Notes under the pieces: model-generated | The model's input: the letters and a program-made list of their open reading frames with translations, nothing else | Databases searched by the model: none | Told to the model about the DNA's origin: nothing | In this document: positions 35,741 through 48,200 of the stretch, piece by piece | How the letters are laid out: the number at the start of each line of letters is the position of its first letter | Numbering within the stretch: position 1 is the first letter of the stretch | Program-made: the position numbers and the translations under genes | NCBI GenBank assembly: GCA_947561395.2 | Contig: OX387185.1 | Location: 39,040,213-39,104,212 of the forward strand | Source: Buxus sempervirens | Taxonomy: Eukaryota; Streptophyta; Magnoliopsida; Buxales; Buxaceae | Length of the DNA stretch: 64,000 nucleotides | Direction of reading: 5' to 3'

Positions 35741-35990
35741 TTACAAGTCCTCATATTGGATTTACAAGTCTATAAACTAGATTTACGAGTTTCTTAGTTG
35801 GATTTACAAGTCTATTAAATGGGTTTAAAGTCTATAAAGTGGATTTATCAGTCTAAAAAATGGGGTACAAGTCCCTAAACTTAATTTACAAGTCTACACA
35901 TTGGATTTACAAGTCTCATAACATGGTTTACAAGTCTAGTGAAGTTGATTTACAAGTCTTTAAATTGGATTTACAAGTTTGCTAAATGGA
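35741..35990. repeat. Degenerate minisatellite, unit about 22 bp
   Basis: About eleven imperfect copies of GGATTTACAAGTCTATAAA in direct order. Confidence 0.85.
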
Positions 35991-36202
35991 ATTTATATGT
36001 CCCTAATAAATACACACTAAGGGCATTGTTGTCCATGAGCAGTAACACTATACTCCTCAAATATCAAAATGTATCACTAACGTGTTATTATCGAAAATTT
36101 GGTGACTGAATCTGAAATATTTTAAAAAAATTGTCACTAAAAATCAATTTTCCCAATAATGTTATAGCACATTTCATCCTTGCTTTTCAACTCACAATAA
36201 AC

Positions 36203-36936
36203 TATGGCTGTAAACGAGTCGAATTTGGTATGGATTTGCTAAAATCCAAATGCGATCCAATAAAGAATCTTTACTATATATAATGAGAATAAGCTCATCG
36301 AGAAGCATTGCAACACTATGTATGACTTCTCCAAAAAAGCCTTTACCGTTCATTGTAAAGACATCATTAATATAAGGTTAAAATAGTCAAAACTATGCCT
36401 ATTCATTTAAAGTCTTGACAGTTCCAAAACCATTTCCTCCCTCTACGTGTAGTATTGTACATGCACTGCGCTAGTACTGATTATTTGAATTCAAATCGAA
36501 ATCCGATGCATCTTTTATATATGAGTCCGAATTTGATTTGAATTTCATTCAACCGATTATCCGATATCCGAATCCGATTTGATAATATTTGAAAAAAGAA
36601 GAAGAAAATACTATAAACCCCAAGTTAGTGGATCAAATAGGGGATGTATTAATTTAAATCTATCCTATATTATGACCTAAATCAATACATAACATATGGT
36701 ACCTTAATTCCTTCTATACTAATACATAAAAAGACTTAAAAAAGTCTAAAAATACATAACATATATATGTATATATATAGAATGAATGGATCGTTATCGA
36801 CTCAAATATGCACGGTTTCATTTTCGAATCCGAATATAATCAGATCCAATTATTCGGATAATCGGATATAAACCAAGATCCATATTCGGATAATTGGGTC
36901 AGATTCGGCTTTTTAACCAACCCATTGACGGCCCTA
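36203..36936. mobile_element. Old hAT-type MITE
   Basis: Its ends (TATGGCTGTAAACGAGTCGA; reverse-complemented right end TAGGGCCGTCAATGGGTTGG) belong to the same family as the element at 37292. The flanks are CAATAAAC (36195-36202) and CAATAAAA (36937-36944), an 8-bp duplication with one change. The interior has ATCCGAATCCGAT words and is interrupted by unrelated AT-rich DNA. Confidence 0.65.
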
Positions 36937-37291
36937 CAATAAAACTCATATTACACAAGGGATTGATTTCCCCTACATTTTTCTTTGCACTCATCTGAGA
37001 TAGATACTGCCACGATGGGCATCTAATGATAAACGTAACTGTTGAAACTTATAAAACATCTTTAGTATTAGATGCTTCGTTAGGGTTTGAAATTGTCTGC
37101 TACATCATCTTGCATTAAACAATGCCATTGGGGTGCAGAATCTCACGGCTTGTGTTTTTTCACCAAAAAAAAGTGTGACAAGCAGTGATGCTACACTCAC
37201 GACAACGGCATTGCCTGCTGCAGGATTATACATCATATGATGCCACAAAGTTCACTGGTAAGTACAAGAGAAATCCATGATAATGCTGAAC

Positions 37292-37864
37292 TAGGGGTGG
37301 CAATCGGTCGAATATGGTACGGATCTGCTAAGATCCGAATCCGATCCGAAAAAAATTTACCGATATCCGAATTCGATCCGATATCCGACGGATCTTTAAT
37401 ACTTAAATCAGAATTCGAAATTTAATGAATATCCGAAATCCGAATTCGATCCGATATCCGATCCTAAATCCGAATTCAAAACCGAAATCCGAATTTGATC
37501 AGAAATCCGAATTCGAGCCTGTTTGAACCTGAAACTTTAAAAAACAATTTTAACAATTAAAGTAAATTTAACTATAAATTTTAACACAAATCCAAGTGTT
37601 TAATGATCAAATGATAATTTAACCCTTTTAAATTATGGTTGAACTATGGTCTGGGCTAAGTTTATATATATTATAAGTATGTTTTCGGTTCGGATCTTTT
37701 TTGGATCGGATACATGTATATCCGAATCCAAATCCGAAAAAATTCGGATCCGAAATTCAAGATTCGTATCCGAACCGTGAATCTAAATCCTATATCCGAA
37801 TTCGGTAATTTCGGATCGGATTTGGGTTGGATTCGGATATATATCCGACCCATTGCCAGCCCTA
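37292..37864. mobile_element. hAT-type MITE, 573 bp
   Basis: Terminal inverted repeats TAGGGGTGGCAATCGGTCG and TAGGGCTGGCAATGGGTCG with a perfect 8-bp duplication TGCTGAAC (37284-37291 and 37865-37872), the hAT hallmark. The interior is packed with ATCCGAAT/ATTCGGAT words in both orientations and has no transposase. Confidence 0.85.
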
Positions 37865-38980
37865 TGCTGAACCACATGGAATGGCATTTGACATCTCTGA
37901 ACCTTTTCCTATTGGCTGTGGGCACTTAGTCTAGGAAATTTTAACCTTAATGTGCTTGCAAAATCTATTCTAAAACTGATGTGTGCATAAACCAGTGGGT
38001 GCACCCAAAAGTGTAAAATGAAAAAGAGAAATTAAAATGGGAAAGAAAAAACATAATCTTTGATTAGGGAATTAGGTCATTAAGAAATGTTTAATATGAG
38101 CCATCAGACTAAAATTAATTAAGAGAAGGTGCCATTTGAAATATTTTATCACGTTAAAGCAGTGATAGAACCAATCCAAACCATCCATCCTTACTAAAAT
38201 ATTTTATCTCACTAAGACATATTGAATGATCTTACTACAACATGTTCTAGATTTTGACACGGCAGTGAAGAATTCTAATTCAAATTCCAATTCATTTAGA
38301 ATTGGAATCCTTTTGGTTGAATGAAAAGAGAAATTGAAATTTAGAATTAGAATTTCATAAAAATTATGATTAAATTCTAATTCCAATTATTGGATGAGCA
38401 TATAAATTCAATGAATAATTTTTGCCATGTGACAAATGTAATTTCAGTCGAAATCTATACCATATATAGCGGGGAGTGATGATAAGCTATCCCTAGAAGA
38501 ACATCCCCAAAAGAGAATAATTTTTCCAAAACAAACTTAGAATGATCAATTATAATTCAAAATTGATTATTTTTGTGGTTTTACTCTTTCAAAAAGAATA
38601 TCCTTCAATAATTTTTAAGCCCTTGGATGTTTTAAACAATTATTTATATCTAATTTTTCAATTGTCTATGTACAATTATTGGTATCTAGTTTCTTAATTA
38701 TATAGGGATAATATTGCACGTGCCACCCTCTAGTTAACATATAAGTGGAGCCAAACACTACATATAGAGAGACTTGATTCACACCCAGAGTTTACATAAG
38801 ATTCCAGCAAACCCAAGCAATATGTGTAAAGCAAAATTGTTTTGTTATATGAAAAGATCTTCATAGAAGTAAAAGCAATTTGATTGCTTTCTTACTTTTT
38901 GCATCAATTTTTGAGAAACAATACCAAACGTATAAAAAACCGAGTGTATCTGTAATAAAAAAATGAGAAAATTATGAAAA

Positions 38981-39665
38981 CCACCCGCTTTCCCTCGTAT
39001 TTATAAAACATGTTTTGAAAAAGTCAAATTTTAAAAAATGTGCAACTTTTCTTGAATAATTGCGTTTCAGTCTGAAATCACTATAGCTCGATTAATCGTA
39101 TACTTTGCGATTAATCGAAATCACTGTTCAATTACACCAATTGAACAATTTGCATTGAGATTTGTCGATTAATCGAGTGGTAGTTTCAATTAATCAAATA
39201 TTCATGATAAACTAATGTGTATCCATTGATGATTGAACTTGTCTCTGTCAAAGATTTAACTTGTATCTTATGCTTGTTTCTATGATGATCAATATAATAT
39301 TGTATGGATCCTATGAAGATCATATTCATATCCATTGATGATTTGTTTGATATCTTTGAAGATCTAACATATATCCTTCAATTATTTGAAATTTTGATTA
39401 ACCGAAATTTTAAATCATTGTTTTATGATTAATAGAAAAATATCCAATTGATCAAAATTCATAGATGCATGATCAACACACGATTAAAGCCCAATTCAAC
39501 GTTGTACGTTCATTTGATTTCGATTAACTAAGGACAATTTTTGAAATTTGAAAAGTATTACAATGATTTCAGACTAAAAAGCAATTATTCGAAAAAATTT
39601 ACATTTTTTTAACATTTGACTTTTCAAAGCATGTTTTTGTAAATACACGAGAAAAAACTGATCCT
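38981..39665. mobile_element. TIR element with GATTAATCG core
   Basis: The first about 120 bp (CTCGTATTTATAAAACATG..., ...GAATAATTGCGTTTCAGTCTG) are matched in inverse by the last about 120 bp. The centre holds several GATTAATCG sites (39090-39190), the same word that fills the MULE subterminal cores. No ORF. The exact ends and target duplication are unclear. Confidence 0.55.
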
Positions 39666-39974
39666 TTCAATAATTTAATATGGGTTGATATATCGTCCAT
39701 ATCAAGATGATAAAAATCACAATACTAGAAATTTTGGGTTCACTAGAAATCATTGATTTCATCCGCTGACTGATGCTCAAACAACTACTATAAAGGCCTG
39801 TATTCACATCAAATTGAAGGCCAAATGGCTAGAATCATGACAAGGACTGCTTTTGATTAAAACTTGCTTTCAAAATTTTTCATTCAAGACTGGGTAAAAA
39901 TTTTTTTTGTTACTTCTAGGGCCCTCAAAAAGTGCTTTAAACATGCACAGCTACGAGTGAAGCTTGATGTATAT

Positions 39975-42900
39975 TTAGCATGAAAATCCATCTGTTACCA
40001 ATGGGGGAACAAAACTGCAACCTTGAAGAGTTTGCTCAAAGACGTGCCCAACTTTGAGCAATTTTCCCTGCATACATGAAAAAATAAACAAGTTCTCATC
40101 TGAACACAGAATCTAAAAAAAGAAATTAAAAATAAAAGCTTAACTCCAAGAGGTAACTTATAATTAATCTGAATGTCACTGACAGTTATTTGATTAAAGA
40201 TCACTAAACGTCAGTAAATGTATTTTTGTGCATCTATTTATTTGGTTTTGTACATAATTTATATATGCACATGCACAGAGAATATGATGTTAAAGATGAT
40301 TTTTTGGCTCTTATGGCTGGGATTGGCCAGAACCCAACCAAACCTGCTTGAGTTGCACCAGAACTCTTGCTGCCTTTTACTTTAATGCCTTGCAGGTGGT
40401 TCATTTTCCATTTTTCTCATCCTTCATATAGTTAATGGGCCAAAGTTGCTTATGACATTTTGAGCTTGATCACAAGTTCAGATAAGCACAGCAGGGTAAA
40501 AGAACTGATAAACAAGTGTAACACCCTAATCCTACCAGCAATGAAATTGTCCGCTTCAGCCCATTAGGTATCACAGTTTTGTTCTTGAGTTTCAACCCAA
40601 GAGGCTTCATTGCTTGAGGGACTCACAAGCCTGCATATACGGACCTTACTTTTCTCTTCCCTAAGAAATGTGGGATTCCAGGATCCCGCAATCCACCCCT
40701 TTTAAAGGTTGGACGTCCCGTGCAGTAGCCTGCCAGCTCATTAACCTAAGCCTGTTCAAATGCACTAGGCAACGTCAAGGTCCACAACTTTCAGTCGGGG
40801 TCCAGCTATGTTACCACTCTATAATATCCTGATCCCACCAACAATGACATTGTTTGCTTTGGCTCATCAGGCCTCACAGATTTGTTCTTGGGGTTTACCA
40901 TCAAAAGCCTCATTTCTTGAGGGAGTCAAAAGCCTACATAAATGGACATTCACTTTATCCTCCCCGAGCAATGTGAGATTCTAGGATCTCATAACAAAAC
41001 CCAACACTGATGCATGTATTAATTAAAAAGAAAAGGTGTGATGACTTAGTGACTCATTAGACCAGTGACAAATCATAAGCAATATAAATGAGATTAAATA
41101 TTAGGTACAGGAAAGCACAACTACAGTGCCATTTGGAAACAATTTTTAGGGAAAAAAAACTAAAAATTAAAACATTTCAAATTGTTTTTGAGATTTTGAG
41201 AACAGTTTAAGAGAAACACATTTGGGAATAACGAGTCAAAATCAGTTGGATTTTAAAAATCAATATAAATGTGTTCGGTAAGCCTGATGATTATGACCCA
41301 AGAGCCGTTTGTAATGACGGTGGTGTGGAGGTTGTGGTCTTTGTGTTGTGATGGTGGAGATGGTGGTGATAGTGGTGGTTGTAGCGGTAGTTGTGTAGTG
41401 TGGTGGTGGTGGTGTCAACTATGATTTACAATTTCGCCGACATGCCACAATTTTTTTCAGTCCGGCAGCACGAAATAAGGGGGTTACAAACCCTTTTCGC
41501 TTTTTGCCTTGGCATGCTCTGAAATGTAGCAGCATGGCAATGAAATCTGGCTGCATGCTGACGAAATCAAGGAAATTCTTCCCCAGATTGGGGAATGTGG
41601 CGGCATGCCGATAAAAATTTGGCGAAATTTCCCCAGGACAGGGAAATATTTTCCCTAGATTTCACACCCAGTGAAATTTTGGCGAAATTTGTAATTTTTT
41701 AACCATATCAATGTTGGTTGTAGTGGTGGTGGTGTTAGCAGTGATAACAATGAAATGGTGTTAGAGGTAACTGTGGTGGTGGTAGTAGTGTGGGGATGGT
41801 GGTAGCAGTGGTGGTTGTGATGATGGTATTGATTGCATGGCAGCCATAGGGGTGGTAATGATGATGGTGCGGTAGTGGTGATAGTAAATGAAGCCTTTAG
41901 CAATTATATTAACCAAACAGGAGATTACAAAAATCCCACCGAAAAATTAGAAACATGATTTTCCTATTTCTAAAAGCTGAAATTTCCATCTTCTAAAAAA
42001 TCAGGGCTGTTTCTGGATTGTTTTTTCCCCTAATCAATTTGAAACTGTCCTCACCAACCACAATTTCTGGTTTCTGTCGTAAAATAAAAAATAAAAAAAA
42101 CAGTTTTTAAAAACGTTTCCAAACAGCCTCTTAGTATTAGTTTTACTTATAAGGACTCAATAAACATTAAAGTACACTGCAATTGGACCGAATCAGCGAT
42201 CATCGACATCTTTTGAGTGATTTTTCTTTTACCAATTATCAATGGATTAGACCAAGAATTTAATTAATTCAACAGGTTCAACACTCTGTATCATCTCGAA
42301 AGGAGAGAAGACAAATGGTATTGATTCTTCACATTTCAGTAAAACAGAACTTCCACTATCAAATAGTCCTTAGTGTGTAGAAAAAGCAATTCATACCTCA
42401 TCAAATGCTGCACCAATCATTTGAAGGCCGACAGGAAGACTGGAAGGTCCACCTTCGACAAATCCACATGGCAGAACCAATGCTGGCAGCCCAGCCAAAT
42501 TGACATTGACCTATATTAAGAACAGTGTTACATAAACCACAATATAAAAACTGAAAATAGAAAAATCTTATGAAAGCTCATGATAGCTAAAGCCTTTTCA
42601 CGGATGAGGATGCATTGATGTTAACAATTAAAAATCACCCAAAAAAAAGCCACAATTGCAATCAGGAATTTGACAAAAGCAGATATGAGAAACAAGAAAT
42701 ACTTCAGATCTAAGATTTATACACATCAAAGATCACTACCTTGAGGTGATTCAACACGCCCCTTTCCTTAACCAATATAAATAGCTTAGACTTCTGGTTG
42801 GCAGTACGAAGTCTGTTCTGAAATTTCAGTGTCTCAATCCATGTTTTCAGCAATACCATTTTAACAATACTATGTAGATGGGATGAGAATCCCCAATGAA

Positions 42901-45264
42901 TGCAACATGGTGAAATTACATCCGTGCCGATGGAAAGCTACACCACAAGTTTCAGTATAGAAATGGGTAACATGTGTAGAATGTGCTACCTGTGCCGCCC
43001 ATTTAGTGAGTAAAATTATGAAATTTCTCCCATTTTATCTGGTTTGTTCACAGCATAGGAGGGAATTTCTGCCTGTGCTGTTAACTTCTTCATGCTAAAA
43101 AAAAGAGTAGAGGAAGGAGAGAGAGAGAGGAAAGGGTTGCTGGAATAGAAAGGAGAGATGGGAGAGAGAGAGAGAGAGCAGAGAGCAGAGGGGAAGAGGC
43201 AAGATGGAGAAGAGGTGAGAGAGAAAGAGGGAGAGACGCAGGAGAGGGAGACGGAGGAGAGAGGGGAGAATGAAGGTGGGGGAGAGGCAAGAGAGAAGAA
43301 AAACGGGAAAGAGAGAGAGAGAAGGAAGGGGGTTTAGGGTATGTATGTGTGTGTGTGTTATATATATATTACATCTTTTAAAATTTCTTGGCATAGCAGA
43401 ATGAAAAATCCAATGGCAGGAGTGACAGACCCCGAGATTAACAGCATCAAAACCAGCATAACAAACCTTGCAGTCCCATAAAAACTAAGGCAAATGTAAG
43501 TGGGATGGTCATATAAATTTTGGTCTCATCATCTATGCAAGAAGTCTTCCCCATTCACCCTTTGGAAATGCTATGCACTAAAATCCAACCAAACATCATA
43601 GAACACATCTCCAAACATAATCCTACCATTATCCTCAATCTCCTTGTGATTCTGTGAACACCCTTTTATTAAGCTCCCTCAACAGGCAGCCACATAATAA
43701 GAGAATGGCACGAAAACAAATCTTTCCCTTCCCTAGAAAGGGACCAATCACTTGGAGAGCAAAACTTCCCTTTATCACTGTCAAGCAAACATAAGGCACC
43801 CTAAAGATATATGTAATAAAGCTGCATATTTCTCTTGGCAAATAAATGGATTTATGATGGAAATCATCTCATACTCACATTTAACGCACCTGTTCAGAAT
43901 ATGCATACCTTGTGAGTAAAAGAGTCCACTGTACATCTCTTTTTCAATGTAACCATCAAGGTGAAAGCTTCTACACTTTGGGGGGTGGAGGTTGGTGGTT
44001 GGTATTCCTTAAAAAGTCTTACATCCTTCAATGTATTGTAAAATGCTTCAAGTCAGAGAAATTATCCTTAGGGTCTGCAATTGGGTTTCGAATTGCAAAA
44101 TCACAATGTAGCTCATTTTTTCACACCATCTTAATACATTTACTGATTCCTTCGCCTTTCCCTTTATGGATATTTTGGAACCTCTGATTTTGGGAGAAAA
44201 GAACATAAAGTGCCAGGGAGTAAAATTTAATTAATTTTTTTTTATTGAGGATTAAAAACATTGCATAAAACTCCCAAGAGATTTTGAGAGAAATGAAAGG
44301 TAATTGAACTTTCAAAATTATCAGTAAGCTGCAAAAATAGATTTTTGCTCTTTTCTCATTAAATGTAACTCAAGCCCTTCATGCCATAACGGCCCATATC
44401 ACTCTATTCTGCTCGGAACATAACTCTATTCCACAAGGAAGATATCATTTTTCATTGAATTTTGAATAAAGGTACTTTGATCTATTTAGCTTAAGCCAAA
44501 TTTTAATCAACTTTGTCTTCAAAAATATCTCATGCATCAAACATATGATTATGAAAAATAGGATTGATTACCCATAACTCATATTGAGATAAAAATTGAC
44601 CAAAAGATTTGATAGAAATTTAATGAGTAGGAAAAAGCTAGATCCTTGGAGGAGGAACACTCTAGTTCCTATACATAAAAGTACAAGAGCCATCCAAAAT
44701 TGTACCAACCACATAGAATTAAGTTTACGAGTCACATCAATAATAAAAATAACCAAAGCCATCAACAAATCAATTTAGCTTTATGCACGGTGTGCCATCA
44801 TTAGTGGAAAAGTTTAGGGAGAACAATAAAGATCATCATATGGCAATGTATTAACTTAGAGAAAGCATAAGATGGAATACATAGAGTTAATCGGATGAGC
44901 TTTGGGTAGGAAAATGGTACCAAAAAGACACTTACAGTCATTATATCACCTGCATACATTGCCAAGGGATCATTTTTCTTCTCACCTGAAAACATCATGA
45001 GAATAATTAGATCTCCATAGAAGAATAGCGTCCACCATGTTACACTGGTACTGCCATGAGTGTCAGGATACAAACATGCAGCAAGTTGAATATTTAGCAA
45101 TTAAAAAAAAAAGGGATCTGTGGACTCGAGAGTGTATATTTAAAAAAAAAAAAAAATGCTTCCACACAATGAAAGCATCATGCATACCATTCTATAGAAT
45201 ATCTCAATAACTATACAGTATACACAAGGACATATGTGTCGATATAAATAAATATATATGTATG

Positions 45265-45297
<33 letters not shown>

Positions 45298-48200
45298 GCA
45301 TCACATGGTGTGATGGTAGAAGCCATGGATTGCCATCATGAGAACATGGGTTCAAGTCTGAGCACAGCTACTTTCAAGTTTCAGCAAAAATGCCAAAAGT
45401 CAGGTCCCCTGCCAATCCACCACTCCCGATACCTTGCTTTGATGAGTTTTTCAACATGTTATAGTCCTTATCCATACATACATAGAAAATTTAAAGTGAT
45501 AATACAGTAAAGGAATGGTGAGTCAAAATTCAACACAGATACTTCAATTGTTTAAAAGATTACATGGAACAAAGAATGCACATATTGCAAAGATATGACA
45601 GAAATGGCATACCTATCTTGTACGCAGCTGATGGAGCCGCAGGTGAAATTAGAATGTCATTTTCATCCAATGCTGCCTTGAACCTCTTCCGAATCAAGGT
45701 CCTCACCTAAAACACTATTTATATCTTAAGTTTCCACTAAAAACACAAAGAGATCTCACAAAATAATGATTTTTAGACCACAGGTCCACAACAATAACAA
45801 TAAGAAAACATAATAAGAGATTTCCAAATATCTTCATGTTGTTTTATTAAGTCCCACATTATTAATCCCACAATAAACGATATAGGAGGTAAAGTTCATG
45901 AGAACAAAGGGGCTAATTTCATGTTAAGGTGCAATTATGTGGTGAAAATTTGAGATATGAAACAAAAGGGTGTACTTTCATATATCAGCATAGTTAAACA
46001 CTGTGCTTTAAGGGATTTTATTGTGAATATCCACAAGAACAAATAACAGAGGTGGCTTAACAGGCACCCACATCAATCCTCATCAGCTTAGAACCCTGGA
46101 CCCATGGGGCATAGGGTGGTGGGGGGTGGAGTGAGGAAGGATGTGCGTGTTGAGGATGGCATGATATTGTGGTACCTGCCGGGCATGTTTGTAATATGCA
46201 TCATTATAACCAGCAGAAAGAGAATAAGTGCCCTGAAATTCTCATGTTGACCAATGAAAATTACAGAGTGAGGAAAATGACATGATATTGTCATACCTGC
46301 TGAGCACGTTTGTAATATGCATCATAATAGCCAGCAGAAAGAGCGTAAGTCCCCATTAGAATTCTCATTTTGACCTATAAAAAATACACAAACATTCTAT
46401 GAAGCCATTGAATAGCAAAACTACTTTGGCCATCCACTCAGTTCATCAAAAGCATTAGCACAACAGCATCTAACATTTTCATCCATCTCATTCATAATTG
46501 GAGCTGATATAAAAGGCCAATTAAAAACTTGAATACCTCAGGACCAAATCCATTAGCTCGGGAATCCCCATAAAGAGAATTAAGCTCATTACCTGCAACT
46601 TGCTTCCCATACCTGGCATGTAGTAGACAAGATTATACAAAGTTACAAAGTACTGGGACTCACTACCTACGAAACAACCATTACATGATGAAAAGAAGTA
46701 AACATAAGCAATGAGACGAATATGCAAGCCATACCTTACACCATCATAACGTGATAAATTAGAAGATGACTCGCATGAGGCTAGAACATAGTAAGCTGGT
46801 AACCCAAGAGAAAATGATGGCAATGAGATCTGCGAAAAGTCAATTGGAAAAACTTATGAGAGAAGTAAAAATAATGCCATAAATTTTCTGAATTCAATGC
46901 TCAGTTTAAGCTATAAACTAGAAAATTTAAACAAAATGAGGGAATACTTCTGTCACTGCACATCCTAACTCCTCCAGATGTGAAGCAGCACCATGGATTG
47001 AGGATATCACTCCCGTATCAACACCATCACCAATAGTTTCACATATAACTCCAACCTTTAACCCTTTCAATGGTTTAGATTCCAAAAATTCTGTGGAAAT
47101 GAACTGAGATGCAAAGTCTGGGACTTCCTGAAAATATAAACTCAGGTAAACTTATTGCAGAAATGCTATTTGGAAACATTAGATGGTCTTATAACCTAAA
47201 ACTTCTTAGTTTACTTTCATAACTTCCAAACTGACAAATCTTCATCAGTTGTAAATAGTATAGTTGCATATTGATGTACAGTCAGTAATTGTCTAGTAAC
47301 CATATGATACATACCACACATCAAAGTGAAGACTATAAATGATAAATCAATCCAAAAAAAAAGATTTGTCCAACACTAACAGTTTTGAATTTAGATATTA
47401 AAGAAATTCACACACAAAGGAAAGTTTATATTCTTTATTTTTTCTCGGCTAAAAAATGGATGGTATATATATATGTATGTATTTATGTATGTATTTTTTC
47501 TCGACAATTTTTTCTTGGCTAAAAAATGGATGGTATATATATATATGTATTTTTTCTCGACAATTTTTTTTCTTGGCTAAAAAAAAATTGTCCAACACTA
47601 ACAGTTTTGAATGTATGTCCTTGAAACCTCCAAAATGTATGTATATATGTATTTCTTTATTTATGTATTTATGTAAATTTAATGCTGGTTCTGCTTTCTA
47701 AGCTAGCATCTTTTTTACTTTCCTTTTTTATAGGCATTTTGAGTGCTTCCAGTATGTTTTTTCTTTTTTGGGCACGTTTTTGGAGATTTCAAGGACAAAA
47801 GTCCAAAAGAAAAAAATTTGAATGATCCTTCAAATGTAATAACAATATTTAAATAGGGAATCTTACTTGTTTACTACTTGTGGCATCGAGTCTATCATGA
47901 CCAGAAATTGCATGGAGAAGAATTGCAGTGTCAGCAACAGATGAACCAAAGCAACCAATGACGTCCAACGATGATGCATATGCCATTAGCCCAAATCTTG
48001 ATACGCGCCCATATGTTGGCTTCAATCCTACAACACCACAAAAGGATGCAGGCTGCCTAACACTTCCACCAGTATCGCTTCCCAGGGAGACAACACATTG
48101 CCTTGCAGAAACAGCTGCAGCTGAGCCACCTGATGATCCTCCAGGCACTCTAGATACATCCCATGGGTTAGCAGTCACCTAAGGTAGGACCAAATGAACT

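Noticed and set aside
43090..43394. Leu/Ser/Pro-rich minus-strand frames
   Set aside because: Produced by the (GA)n tract in a GatA intron; no splice or homology support.
45297..45480. Functional tRNA gene
   Set aside because: Box B is good, but the arms do not form a full cloverleaf; SINE-like is the better reading.
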